64,000 bases of DNA, from positions 2,914,001 to 2,978,000 of the forward strand of contig NZ_JAKIJS010000001.1 in NCBI RefSeq assembly GCF_021608225.1, given 5' to 3'. The DNA comes from Pseudalkalibacillus berkeleyi (GTDB taxonomy: Bacteria; Bacillota; Bacilli; Bacillales; Fictibacillaceae). The notes beneath the pieces are model-generated. The model was not told the origin of the DNA, did no database searches, and was given only the letters and a program-made list of their open reading frames with translations. This document shows, piece after piece, positions 45,533-54,150 of the stretch; position 1 is the stretch's first letter, and each line of letters opens with the position of its first letter. The translations under genes were made by a program, and so were the position numbers.

Positions 45533-45575
45533 AAGAAAAGCGCAATCGCCTTGTTCAGGTGCGTTAAGCGCTTAC
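45533..45575. repeat. Family B repeat, truncated copy
   Basis: GAAAAGCGCAATCGCCTTGT followed by TCAGGTGCGTTAAGCGCTT, matching the left end of 45296-45417. Confidence 0.6.
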
Positions 45576-45593
45576 GTACTACAATTTTTTTAA

Positions 45594-45629
45594 TCAAAAA
45601 ACAGTAGGGAACGAATCCCTACTGTCCTT
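45594..45629 (-). terminator. Terminator of rpsF-ssb-rpsR
   Basis: ACAGTAGGGA/TCCCTACTGT stem followed on the minus strand by TTTTTTGATT. Confidence 0.9.
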
Positions 45630-45633
45630 TATA

Positions 45634-45861
45634 CTACTCTGCTGAGTATGGTAGCAATGCCATTTGACGGGCACGCTTAATTGCTCTAGTCAATTGTCGT
45701 TGATACTTCGCAGAAGTTCCAGTTACACGACGTGGAAGAATCTTTCCACGCTCGGAAACGAAACGCTTAAGAAGATCAATGTCCTTATAGTCGATGTAAG
45801 TGATTTGGTTCACTGTAAAGAAACAAACCTTTTTACGCTTTCTACCTCTAGGTCGAGCCAT
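45634..45861 (-). CDS. rpsR: 30S ribosomal protein S18
   Basis: 75 residues: [60 protein letters not shown]. The ATG at 45861 has GGAGGGG upstream; the longer frame from 45894 is not used. Last gene of the rpsF-ssb-rpsR operon; S18 pairs with S6 on the ribosome. Confidence 0.97.
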   Translation of the reverse strand: MARPRGRKRKKVCFFTVNQITYIDYKDIDLLKRFVSERGKILPRRVTGTSAKYQRQLTRAIKRARQMALLPYSAE

Positions 45862-45913
45862 TATTACCCCTCCTTCTATTTTTATTTCGCTCATTTATTA
45901 ATGGTTGATGTCC

Positions 45914-46453
45914 TTAGAACGGTAAGTCGTCATCAGAGATGTCGATTGGTTTACCGTCATTCGCGAAAGGATCATCATTAAAGTCGTTTTTACGGTTCTG
46001 ATTGCCACCGCCGAAATTCTGGTTGCCAGAATTTCCGTAGCCGCCTTGACCACCTTGTCCTGAACCGGAACCTGCGAATGGATTGTTGTTGTCTTGACCA
46101 CCATATCCTCCGCCTTGATTCGACGATCCAGATCCTTTAGGTTCAAGGAATTGGACACTTTCTGCCATAACTTCGGTTACGTATACCTTCCGACCTTCAT
46201 TGTTGTCATAAGATCTCGTTTGCAAACGGCCGTCAACACCGGCTAAGCTTCCTTTTTTCAAGAAATTCGCTGCGTTTTCAGCTTGTCTGCGCCACACTAC
46301 GATGTTAATGAAGTCCGCTTCACGTTCACCTTGTTGGTTCGTAAAAGGACGATTCACTGCTAGTGTGAAATTCGCCACGGCCACCCCGTTTGGAGTATAC
46401 CGTAACTCTGGATCTTTCGTTAGTCGGCCGACAAGAATAATGCGGTTGATCAC
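45914..46453 (-). CDS. ssb: Single-stranded DNA-binding protein
   Basis: 179 residues. OB fold starting [20 protein letters not shown], then a Gly/Gln/Asn-rich linker and the acidic tip DISDDDLPF that recruits replication and repair partners. GTG start at 46453 with AAGGAG eight bases upstream. Confidence 0.97.
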   Translation of the reverse strand: MINRIILVGRLTKDPELRYTPNGVAVANFTLAVNRPFTNQQGEREADFINIVVWRRQAENAANFLKKGSLAGVDGRLQTRSYDNNEGRKVYVTEVMAESVQFLEPKGSGSSNQGGGYGGQDNNNPFAGSGSGQGGQGGYGNSGNQNFGGGNQNRKNDFNDDPFANDGKPIDISDDDLPF

Positions 46454-46470
46454 CAGAACCACTCCTTATA

Positions 46471-46761
46471 TTACTGCTGTTCGTTTACGATAGTCATAAA
46501 TCGAAGAACTGTGTCATCGATTTTCATTAGACGGTCAAATTCGTTAATAGCTTCAGTTTCTGCATTTACATACATTACTGAGTAGTAGCCATCACGGAAA
46601 TCATTAATTTCATAAGCAAGACGACGCTTACCCATGTCATCAACTTTTTCAATTTCAGCACCGTTATCTGTTAGGATGCTCTTAGCTTTTTCAGCTGTTG
46701 CTTTCTTAGCTTCCTCTTCTAGATTCGGGCGCAGAATGTACATGATTTCATATCTACGCAT
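46471..46761 (-). CDS. rpsF: 30S ribosomal protein S6
   Basis: 96 residues: MRRYEIMYILRPNLEEEAKK, DDMGKRRLAYEINDFRDGYY. The ATG at 46761 sits six bases after GGAGGTG; the frame's earlier GTG is part of that site. First gene of the operon, with a strong promoter upstream. Confidence 0.97.
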   Translation of the reverse strand: MRRYEIMYILRPNLEEEAKKATAEKAKSILTDNGAEIEKVDDMGKRRLAYEINDFRDGYYSVMYVNAETEAINEFDRLMKIDDTVLRFMTIVNEQQ

Positions 46762-46774
46762 TCCGGTCACCTCC

Positions 46775-46850
46775 TTTTGGTCTTAGCGGCTTTTACGTTT
46801 GTAAAAGCAAGGAGAGTCAATTATTTGTTCAATAACAACTCACACCGACC
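46775..46850 (-). promoter_or_regulatory. Candidate S6:S18 autoregulatory leader of rpsF
   Basis: Between promoter and start, GGTC pairs with GACC around a GCTTTTAC-AAAC-GTAAAAGC hairpin followed by CGCTAA. This layout, with a CCG element, resembles the known rpsF leader bound by S6:S18. Fold not computed. Confidence 0.4.
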
Positions 46851-46851
46851 T

Positions 46852-46880
46852 ATTATAGCAAAAAGCCTAAGTATAGACAA
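46852..46880 (-). promoter_or_regulatory. Promoter of rpsF-ssb-rpsR
   Basis: -35 TTGTCT (46880-46875), 17-bp spacer, -10 TATAAT (46857-46852), about 90 bp before rpsF. Confidence 0.85.
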
Positions 46881-46997
46881 GGGTTTTAGGAAATCAATCG
46901 TTCTCTACAGTAATCTGCTCTTTTTGAAAGGCTGTTTTCGAAAACTTTGTCGCTCTTTAAAATTAGTTGATTTCCGATCAAATTGCACAAGATGTTT

Positions 46998-47515
46998 CGT
47001 AGTCTATGGGTGGCAGCGAGGAAATCGTTCTACGGAGCACTTATAGATGGCTAATGGGTGCTCGATAGCAAAGAAATTGTTCTACGGAGCACTCATAGAG
47101 GGCTAATAGGTGCTCGGTAGCAAAGAAAATGTTCTACGGAGCACTCATAGATGGCTATTGGGTGCTCGGTAGCGAGAAAATTATTCTACGGTGCACTCAT
47201 AGAGGGCTAATAGGTGCTCGGTAGCAAGAAAATCGTTCTACGGAGCACTCATAGAGGGCTAATGGGTGCTCGGTAGCAAAGAAATTGTTCTACGGAGCAC
47301 TCATAGAGGGCTAATGGGTGCTCGGTAGCAAAGAAATCGTTCTACGGAGCACTCATAGATGGCTAATGGGTGCTCGGCAGCAAAGAAATTGTTCTACGGA
47401 GCACTCATAGAGGGCTAATAGGTGCTCGGTAGCGAGCAATTCGTTCTACGGAGCACTCATTAATGGCGAATGGGTGCTTGGCAGCGAGCAATCTGTTCTA
47501 CGGAGCACTCATAGA
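46998..47515. repeat. Tandem array, ten 52-bp units
   Basis: TTCTACGG starts at 47028, 47080, 47132, 47184, 47236, 47288, 47340, 47392, 47444 and 47496, an exact 52-bp period. Unit content: TTCTACGGAGCACTCATAGA, GGGCTAATGGGTGCTCGGTA, GCAAAGAAATCG. Each unit holds inverted GAGCAC...GTGCTC arms. No frame is open through the array. Confidence 0.95.
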
Positions 47516-47571
47516 GAAGACATACATGCTCAACAAAATGAATAAGGGAAGATTTTGTGCCAAAAATCATT

Positions 47572-47604
47572 CAAAAAAAAACGACTACCGTTTCCGGTAG
47601 TCGC
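47572..47604 (-). terminator. Terminator of ychF
   Basis: CGACTACCG-GAAA-CGGTAGTCG followed by T9 on the minus strand. Confidence 0.93.
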
Positions 47605-47613
47605 AATTTGTTG

Positions 47614-48711
47614 TTATACGTTAAAGCGGAAGTGAATAACGTCTCCGTCTTTGACGATGTATTCTTTTCCTTCGAGGCGGACTTTTCCGTTATCACGAGC
47701 AGATCCCATTGAACCAGCACTTACTAAGTCATCATAGGAAACAACTTCCGCACGGATGAATCCACGTTCAAAGTCTGTGTGAATGATTCCCGCTGCTTGA
47801 GGCGCTTTAGTACCGTGTCGGAATGTCCAAGCACGTACTTCTTGTTCGCCGGCTGTGAAGTATGTTGCTAATCCAAGCAGGTTGTAAGCTGCACGGATTA
47901 ATTGATCAAGCCCACTCTCTTCAATGCCAAGCTCTTCAAGGAATGCTTGCTTCTCTTCCCCTTCTAACTCAGCAATTTCGGATTCCACTTTAGCACTAAT
48001 GACAATGACTTCTGCATTTTCATTAGCAGCAAATTCACGAACACGATCAACAAGCTCGTTTCCGCCTTCAAGCAACTCATCTTCAGCGACATTTGCTACA
48101 TAAAGAACGGGTTTCATCGTTAATAAATGAAGACCTTGAACGAGCTTTTTCTCTTCTTTTTCCAGTTCGACACTACGTGCAGGCTTTTCCGCTTCAAACG
48201 CTGCTTTCAATTTAGAAAGGATTTCATATTCATACGAAGCATCTTTATCTTTCTGACGTGCTAATTTTTCTACACGAGTCATACGTTTTTCAATCGTATC
48301 CATATCTGCAAAGATTAATTCTAAATTGATGGTTTCAATATCGTCAATAGGGTCGACTTTCCCTGAAACGTGTGTGATATTCTCATCTTCAAAACAACGA
48401 ACAACGTGAGAAATCGCATCTACTTGGCGAATATGTGAAAGGAATTGGTTACCTAGCCCTTCGCCCTTACTTGCTCCTTTAACAATACCTGCAATATCGG
48501 TAAATTCGAAGTGGGTTGGTATCGTCTTCTTCGGATTCACAAGTTCTGTTAGCTTTTGTAAACGTGAATCTGGAACATCAACGATTCCAACGTTTGGATC
48601 GATTGTACAGAACGGGTAGTTTGCACTTTCCGCTCCAGCTTGAGTAATTGCATTAAATAAAGTAGATTTACCAACGTTCGGTAATCCTACAATCCCTGTT
48701 GTTAAAGCCAT
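47614..48711 (-). CDS. ychF: Redox-regulated ATPase YchF (OBG family)
   Basis: 365 residues. GLPNVGKSTLFNAIT (7-21, P-loop), DIAGIVKGASKGEGLGNQFL, NVAEDEL in place of the GTPase NKxD motif, TGS domain at the C-terminus (RAWTFRHGTKAPQAAGIIHT...). ATP-preferring translation-associated P-loop protein. Single gene. Confidence 0.96.
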   Translation of the reverse strand: MALTTGIVGLPNVGKSTLFNAITQAGAESANYPFCTIDPNVGIVDVPDSRLQKLTELVNPKKTIPTHFEFTDIAGIVKGASKGEGLGNQFLSHIRQVDAISHVVRCFEDENITHVSGKVDPIDDIETINLELIFADMDTIEKRMTRVEKLARQKDKDASYEYEILSKLKAAFEAEKPARSVELEKEEKKLVQGLHLLTMKPVLYVANVAEDELLEGGNELVDRVREFAANENAEVIVISAKVESEIAELEGEEKQAFLEELGIEESGLDQLIRAAYNLLGLATYFTAGEQEVRAWTFRHGTKAPQAAGIIHTDFERGFIRAEVVSYDDLVSAGSMGSARDNGKVRLEGKEYIVKDGDVIHFRFNV

Positions 48712-48836
48712 CTATATACACTCCTTTAATGTGTGAACACCAGTTATACATCTTTTCCAATTATAGAGAGAGATGAGCAAAAAGACAAGCAACGAAACAG
48801 ATTCGCGCATATTCAACCTGTCATTTCTAGGTCTTT

Positions 48837-48852
48837 TGTTTCACGTGAAACA
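48837..48852. promoter_or_regulatory. parS site (perfect)
   Basis: TGTTTCACGTGAAACA, a perfect 16-bp palindrome and exact match to the ParB/Spo0J site consensus, in the gap upstream of ychF. Confidence 0.93.
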
Positions 48853-48934
48853 TTAACCATATAGAAGTGACCTCAAGCACCTAGGTACCTGTCCATCTGT
48901 ACAGGGAATGGTGATCGTTAGTCAAAACAAAAAC

Positions 48935-49075
48935 AAAAGGCGGCGACTCCAGCGGGAAAAGCAACTGCCTGAAGACTCCGCACTAAATTTATGATCTTCG
49001 ACTAACTTCCACTACGTCCTGTTCAAGTGAGTTCGAGGAGGCTGAAACGTTGCCCGCGGAAAGCGTCCACCTTTT
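48935..49075. repeat. Long imperfect palindrome, GGCGGCGACTCC-type Bacillaceae repeat
   Basis: Left arm AAAAGGCGGCGACTCCAGCG then GGAAAAGCAAC; right arm GTTGCCCGCGGAAAGCGTCC then ACCTTTT is its imperfect reverse complement. Shares TTCGACTA...GTCCTGTTCAAGTGAG-like text with 54000-54070. Repeats of this kind are widespread between genes in Bacillaceae. Confidence 0.7.
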
Positions 49076-49116
49076 ACTGTTCATAAGCAAAAAATAAGCA
49101 AGCCGTTGGTTTCGGC

Positions 49117-49314
49117 TTACTCTTTTTCAGTCAATACTTTCTTCATTTTCCTAACAAATTCTCTTCTTGGAAGCATGACACTATGTTCACACCCCATGCA
49201 TTTAATTCGGATGTCTGCACCTAATCGAATGACTTTCCATCGATTTTCTCCACAAGGGTGAGGTTTCTTCATTTCAACAATATCATTCAGTTCAAATTCT
49301 TTTGTTTGACTCAT
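49117..49314 (-). CDS. DUF951 family protein
   Basis: 65 residues: NDIVEMKKPHPCGENRWKVI, then RLGADIRIKCMGCEHSVMLP. The Cys/CxxC pattern suggests a zinc site; DUF951 (YyzM) is of unknown function and always near the origin in Bacilli. AGGAGGTT upstream of the ATG. Confidence 0.92.
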   Translation of the reverse strand: MSQTKEFELNDIVEMKKPHPCGENRWKVIRLGADIRIKCMGCEHSVMLPRREFVRKMKKVLTEKE

Positions 49315-49419
49315 AGTGTCAACCTCCTATCACGGTCTTATTGATATCTATATCTTACAAAGGAAAACATTTATACGCAACTATCATTGTGTTTATTAAG
49401 TGGGCTTCCTAACATCCGT

Positions 49420-50436
49420 TTACCCTCCACTTCTATTCAAAAATGGCTGAAGGAGGATAGCGGCGAGAATGTATAGGTTAAGGATGCCATAAATCGGGTA
49501 TAAAATCGCTATAAGCGTAGAAAATCCAAAGCTTGTCATCGGGATCATGATGAATAATAAAATGGCACTCATGAGCCAAAGAGGAAGATTAATGGACTTG
49601 CGGAAGCGCGTGACAATACCAAAAACGCCTGATGCAGCTGTCGTATAAATCGCGATCCATAAGAGAATGGACATGATTAGCACCCAAAAGTAAGGATAAT
49701 GCTTGAGAATGGCAAAGAGCGGTATTTCATATAAGACAATTTCATTGGCTATTGATAGCAGGGATTGATTGTATAAAAGGGAAATGCCACCTAAAATGAC
49801 CCCACTTCCGATACTAGCAATTAAGATTTCTCCTTTCCTACGGATCTGATTCCCCACTGCAGATAACACGGCAACTAAAGGTAAAATATTGAGCGCTGTA
49901 AAGGTGAACGCAGATGGCCAGTTTGCATGGTGCTTAAAGTCAAATGGAATTTCGGTCATATGATGTTTTGTGAAGACGAACAAAACAAAGACTAACAGAG
50001 TAACGAGTATGGGAATGACGAACGTGTTCATAGACAGCATGCCCTCGACATCCCAGAAGAATAATACGATCAATAATCCAACAATGATTAGAACCCCGAA
50101 CCAATACGGAATTCGAAAGGTATGTAAAGTCGCACCTCCCCCTGCCAACATTACAACAGTTGTTGAAAATAAATAGATAATGATTAAACCATCAAAGTAG
50201 ATTGTAAGACGAGACCCGATCAGTCTTTCTAATATAGGGCGATAATGCATACTTTTATGTTGTTGACTAATCGACATGATGACATAGCAACAATAACTGA
50301 ACAAGAGGGAAAACAGTCCTATAGCCAGTACACTTTCTTGGCCAAAAAATTGCCACAGTTCGCGTCCTGAGGCATACCCTGCTCCAATAACGGTACCTAA
50401 TATTAGAAACATCCATTGAAACCCTGATCGCACCAA
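49420..50436 (-). CDS. YkvI-like membrane protein (APC superfamily)
   Basis: 338 residues, ten or so hydrophobic segments. FLILGTVIGAGYASGRELWQFFG (about residues 10-32) resembles the broken first helix of APC-fold transporters. Substrate unknown. Divergent from yyaC. Confidence 0.8.
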   Translation of the reverse strand: MVRSGFQWMFLILGTVIGAGYASGRELWQFFGQESVLAIGLFSLLFSYCCYVIMSISQQHKSMHYRPILERLIGSRLTIYFDGLIIIYLFSTTVVMLAGGGATLHTFRIPYWFGVLIIVGLLIVLFFWDVEGMLSMNTFVIPILVTLLVFVLFVFTKHHMTEIPFDFKHHANWPSAFTFTALNILPLVAVLSAVGNQIRRKGEILIASIGSGVILGGISLLYNQSLLSIANEIVLYEIPLFAILKHYPYFWVLIMSILLWIAIYTTAASGVFGIVTRFRKSINLPLWLMSAILLFIMIPMTSFGFSTLIAILYPIYGILNLYILAAILLQPFLNRSGG

Positions 50437-50534
50437 ATCTTTATCCTCCCTAACGTCTAGTATTTATCGGATTTATGTATAACGTCCAAATTTTATCCGT
50501 ATACTGATACTACTATTACAAAGGAGAGGGTCCT

Positions 50535-51152
50535 ATGAATCTAAAACGGAGAATACTTTCAAAAAAGCCGTTTCAATATAAAATTCATCATGAGGATGAA
50601 GATGCGGTCCAAGAAGTTACACGTAATTTAGTCAAGCTGTTACCGAGTGGTCGTCCAATTGTAATTGTTTGTATTGGAACAGATCGTTCAACCGGCGACT
50701 CTTTAGGGCCACTGGTCGGTACTAAATTAAAAGCAAAGCATTCTGCGTTTTACGAAGTTTATGGGACCCTAGAAGACCCTGTTCATGCGGTTAATTTAGA
50801 GGAAAAGCTAGCGCAAATTGAGAAAGCACATATTAATCCTTTTATTATTGGAATCGATGCTTGCTTAGGGAAGTTAAGTAGTGTTGGGATGATTTCATTA
50901 GGAGAAGGACCAGTCAAACCTGGAGCAGCAGTCAAAAAACAACTTCCACCAGTTGGTGACATTCACATGACCGGTATTGTTAACGTGAGTGGATTCATGG
51001 AATATTTCGTTTTACAAAATACGCGATTGAATCTAGTCATGAAGATGGCCGATTCGATTGCAGAGGGCATTTATCTGTCCAGTTTGAGGAAAAGCTTTCA
51101 AAAGCGACCACCAGAACGCCCCATTACAAAAGATATCGCAGAATTACATTAG
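50535..51152 (+). CDS. yyaC: YyaC, sporulation-associated GPR-like peptidase homologue
   Basis: 205 residues. VCIGTDRSTGDSLGPLVG (about 52-69) and IIGIDACLGKL with conserved Asp residues of the germination-protease-like fold, plus KPGAAVKKQLPPVGDIHMTG. Expressed in sporulation in B. subtilis; function unresolved. AAAGGAGAGGG before the ATG. Rightward gene in a leftward region, as in B. subtilis. Confidence 0.93.
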   Translation: MNLKRRILSKKPFQYKIHHEDEDAVQEVTRNLVKLLPSGRPIVIVCIGTDRSTGDSLGPLVGTKLKAKHSAFYEVYGTLEDPVHAVNLEEKLAQIEKAHINPFIIGIDACLGKLSSVGMISLGEGPVKPGAAVKKQLPPVGDIHMTGIVNVSGFMEYFVLQNTRLNLVMKMADSIAEGIYLSSLRKSFQKRPPERPITKDIAELH

Positions 51153-51160
51153 GAAAATGT

Positions 51161-51212
51161 AAAGAGCTGACCCAAAAGGATTTTGATGTCCTTAATGGGA
51201 AGCTCTTTTTTG
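51161..51212 (+). terminator. Terminator of yyaC
   Basis: AAAGAGCT/AGCTCTTTTTT with an internal GACCC...GGGA pairing, starting nine bases after the stop. Confidence 0.8.
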
Positions 51213-51223
51213 TGTTTAACCGT

Positions 51224-51293
51224 TTATGCACGATAATTTCGATATATGCACGATAATTTCGATATATGCACGATAATCTCGATATATGCACAT
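51224..51293. repeat. Four-unit 20-bp tandem array
   Basis: TATGCACGATAATTTCGATA repeated with exact 20-bp period (ATGCA at 51226, 51246, 51266, 51286); the last unit diverges after TATGCAC. Intergenic between yyaC and DUF554. Confidence 0.88.
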
Positions 51294-51401
51294 TAACCAT
51301 CTTTTTAACGAAAATAGGATGCCCCATACAACTATTTCATAGATGTTTTGGGACATCCCCTTTCTTTGGTTAACTACCAAAGTTAACAGGATCCCTTTTG
51401 T

Positions 51402-52139
51402 TTAAAATGGTATAAATGAAAAAAAGTCTAAGATCACTTTTTTATACGGCAAGAAATAGATCAGTACCCCAGCGATTAATAGGCTTGGGAGAAGATTCAA
51501 TACTTTCACATGTAATACTTTCAGTAGGTTCAAGCCAATAGCACAAATCAATATGCCTCCGGTTGCAGTCAATTCTGTAATTAACACGTCCAGCTGATCG
51601 GGACTGAATAAGCTTTGGATTTGAGTCGCCATTAATGCGATCGTCCCTTGATACAAAACAACAGGAACAGCTGAAAATATAACACCAAATCCCATCGTCG
51701 TAGTAAAAATCATGGATATGAACGCATCAATTAAAGCCTTCGTATAAAGCACCTCATGATCAAGTCTTAGCCCACTATCCAGCGCTCCGACAACCGAAAG
51801 CGCACCAATTACAAATACTAATGTAGCCGTTACAAATGCTTTTGCTACACTTCCTTCGCGTTTTGCACCTGATTTACGTTCAATCCAAGAACCGAGTGCA
51901 TTTAAGTGATCATCTAATCGGAGACTCTCTCCAATGACACCACCTAGCGCAAGACTAATAATAACAATAAGGATATGGTTGCTTTGCAGTCCCATTTTTA
52001 TGCCGAGTAGAACTACAGCTAGACCCATTGCTTGTAATACTGTTGTCTTCGTGCTTTCAGGGATTTTCGTAAAAATCAACCCAAACAGCGTACCAATGGC
52101 AATGGCTAACCCATTTACGATTGTTCCTAGAAGTACCAT
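51402..52139 (-). CDS. DUF554 membrane protein
   Basis: 245 residues, about seven hydrophobic segments; LLGTIVNGLAIAIGTLFGLI and GGVIGESLRLDDHLNALGSW are the family hallmarks (YqgA/DUF554). Putative transporter, function unknown. Downstream of the parAB operon on the same strand. Confidence 0.9.
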   Translation of the reverse strand: MVLLGTIVNGLAIAIGTLFGLIFTKIPESTKTTVLQAMGLAVVLLGIKMGLQSNHILIVIISLALGGVIGESLRLDDHLNALGSWIERKSGAKREGSVAKAFVTATLVFVIGALSVVGALDSGLRLDHEVLYTKALIDAFISMIFTTTMGFGVIFSAVPVVLYQGTIALMATQIQSLFSPDQLDVLITELTATGGILICAIGLNLLKVLHVKVLNLLPSLLIAGVLIYFLPYKKVILDFFSFIPF

Positions 52140-52269
52140 GGTTCCCCTACTTTCTCACAAACTATAACTTGTTTAATAATCGACTAAATCACCAATGGAT
52201 CAAGGTCTCCCTTCTCCATACACATCGATATTGTTCGAAAAGAAAAACCATCTTCACGGATGGTTTCTG

Positions 52270-53118
52270 TCACTCTCTGCCTTCTAGTAAATCCAATATC
52301 CGGTTTAGATCATCTTTTGAGAAAAAATCAATTTCAATTTTTCCCTTTTGTTTCTTCTGTTTGATCGTTACAGATGTTCCGAATCGGGCTCTTAGATTTT
52401 CCTCTTTCTCTTTCACAAAAACATTCTTCTCTTGTTTTGGCTCTTTCGTTTCACGTGAAACATTTTGATTCATTTGCTGGACTAGCATTTCTACTTGTCG
52501 AACACTTAAGTTTTCTTTTGTGATCCTTTGTACGATTGCGGATACTTTCGCTTTATTTTTTAATGCCAATAAGGCTCTGCCGTGACCCATGCTGAGTTCC
52601 TTTTCGGCTAACATTTGCTGAACGAGCGATGGTAGCTGCAATAGGCGTAAATGATTAGCGATATGGGGACGACTCTTTCCTAATCGGCTGGCCAATTGTT
52701 CTTGGGTTAGATCTAATTCTTTCATCAGGCTAGCGTAAGCTTGTCCTTCCTCAATTGGATTTAGATCTTCCCGTTGCAGGTTTTCAATGAGAGCGAGCTC
52801 CATCATATTCTGATCATTCAAGTCTCTCACCAAAACAGGTATTTTCTTAAGTCCACATTCTTTGGCAGCGCGATACCTCCGCTCCCCTACTACTATTTCA
52901 TAACCCTTAATGCTCTTTCTTACTACAATAGGTTGTAGAATTCCATATTCTTTAATAGACTCTTTCAATTCTTCTATCGCATCTTGATTAAATGTCTTCC
53001 TTGGTTGATAAGGGTTGGGTCGTATTTCATTCATTTTAACCTCTTGGATCTCATTCTCTTGATGTGATTCATTCGGAGGAAAAAACGCATTAATTCCTTT
53101 TCCTAAACCTTTAGCCAT
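52270..53118 (-). CDS. parB: Chromosome partitioning protein ParB (Spo0J)
   Basis: 282 residues. N-terminal CTPase/ParB domain with EIRPNPYQPRKTFN, IVVGERRYRAAKE and [40 protein letters not shown]-terminal dimer domain. Binds parS, spreads as a CTP-dependent clamp and loads SMC. Carries a parS site inside its own coding region. Overlaps parA by eight bases. Confidence 0.96.
   Translation of the reverse strand: MAKGLGKGINAFFPPNESHQENEIQEVKMNEIRPNPYQPRKTFNQDAIEELKESIKEYGILQPIVVRKSIKGYEIVVGERRYRAAKECGLKKIPVLVRDLNDQNMMELALIENLQREDLNPIEEGQAYASLMKELDLTQEQLASRLGKSRPHIANHLRLLQLPSLVQQMLAEKELSMGHGRALLALKNKAKVSAIVQRITKENLSVRQVEMLVQQMNQNVSRETKEPKQEKNVFVKEKEENLRARFGTSVTIKQKKQKGKIEIDFFSKDDLNRILDLLEGRE
52447..52462. 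promoter_or_regulatory. parS site within parB
   Basis: CGTTTCACGTGAAACA, one mismatch at the first base from the perfect palindrome. B. subtilis spo0J likewise contains a parS. Confidence 0.88.
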
Positions 53119-53872
53119 TCGACATCACTTCCTTTGCGAGCTCTAAATAAACTTCTGCTCCCCGGGATTTCGGGTCGTAAATAATAATCGGTTTGCCATG
53201 GCTTGGTGCTTCACTTAGACGTACATTCCTAGGAATGACTGAACGGTACACTTTATCTTGGAAATATTTCTTAACTTCTTCTATCACTTGAATACCTAAA
53301 TTGGTTCTCGCATCAAACATCGTAAGCAACACACCTTCAATCATTAACTCCGTGTTGAGGTGTTTTTGAACTAATCGTACTGTGTTAAGTAATTGGCTTA
53401 ATCCTTCTAGCGCATAGTACTCACATTGTACAGGAATGAGGACTGCATCAGCAGCTGTTAATGAATTGATCGTCAATAAACCAAGAGAAGGTGGACAATC
53501 AATGATTACATAATCAAATTGATTACTAATTTGATCAATCGCACGCTTCAAACGCACCTCTCGAGAAATGGTCGGTACGAGCTCAATTTCTGCACCAGCA
53601 AGTTGAATAGAAGAAGGAATGACAGATAATCCTTCTACGTTGGTTTGATGAACGACTTTGCGAGCATCTAAATCATCGACAAGAACATCGTATATGCACT
53701 GATCAATATCACCTTTATCTATACCTACCCCACTCGTGGCATTACCCTGAGGGTCTATATCAATTAATAACGCCTTTTTTCCTAAATAGGCTAAACACGC
53801 ACCAAGATTTACTGATGTGGTCGTTTTGCCAACTCCGCCCTTTTGGTTAGCAATTGCAATGACTTTCGCCAC
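53111..53872 (-). CDS. parA: Chromosome partitioning ATPase ParA (Soj)
   Basis: 253 residues. Deviant Walker A KGGVGKTTTSVNLG (11-24), DIDPQGNATSGVG, VIIDCPPSLGLLTINSL. With ParB controls origin segregation and DnaA activity. Not preceded by a nearby terminator from noc. Confidence 0.97.
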   Translation of the reverse strand: MAKVIAIANQKGGVGKTTTSVNLGACLAYLGKKALLIDIDPQGNATSGVGIDKGDIDQCIYDVLVDDLDARKVVHQTNVEGLSVIPSSIQLAGAEIELVPTISREVRLKRAIDQISNQFDYVIIDCPPSLGLLTINSLTAADAVLIPVQCEYYALEGLSQLLNTVRLVQKHLNTELMIEGVLLTMFDARTNLGIQVIEEVKKYFQDKVYRSVIPRNVRLSEAPSHGKPIIIYDPKSRGAEVYLELAKEVMSNG

Positions 53873-54102
53873 AATGTCACCTACCCTTACCCTACACTAC
53901 TTTTTTCTTATTCTATCATAATACTCGAAGGCCAATGGACTTTTTTAGAACGCTCTTTTTGTATTCCTTGTTGTTTTCTTTGATTGCCACAGAAATATAT
54001 TCGCTTCCTCCTCGCTCACTTGTACAGGATGTACTGGCTTCGACCTTAGGCCCAGAACGTGGCTGCTTTTAGTCGAAGATCAATTACTAAATACAAATAA
54101 GA

Positions 54103-54132
54103 CTAGCTCCGTAAATGGTAGCTAGTCCTAGT
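54103..54132 (-). terminator. Possible terminator of noc
   Basis: GACTAGCT/TAGCTAGTC-type stem with a short T-rich tail on the minus strand. Weak U tract. Confidence 0.5.
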
Positions 54133-54150
54133 AATCAGTCAATCTAACGA

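Larger units (their letters stand above)
44948..45593. other. Long gene-free gap filled with dispersed repeats
   Basis: About 650 bp between peptidase E and rpsR. From 45293 on it consists of three adjoining GCTAGACA-type repeat units; the left part shows no gene or clear signal. Confidence 0.7.

Noticed and set aside
46998-47515. CRISPR array reading of the 52-bp repeats
   Set aside because: There are no unique spacers: the full 52-bp unit repeats, and no cas genes are nearby.
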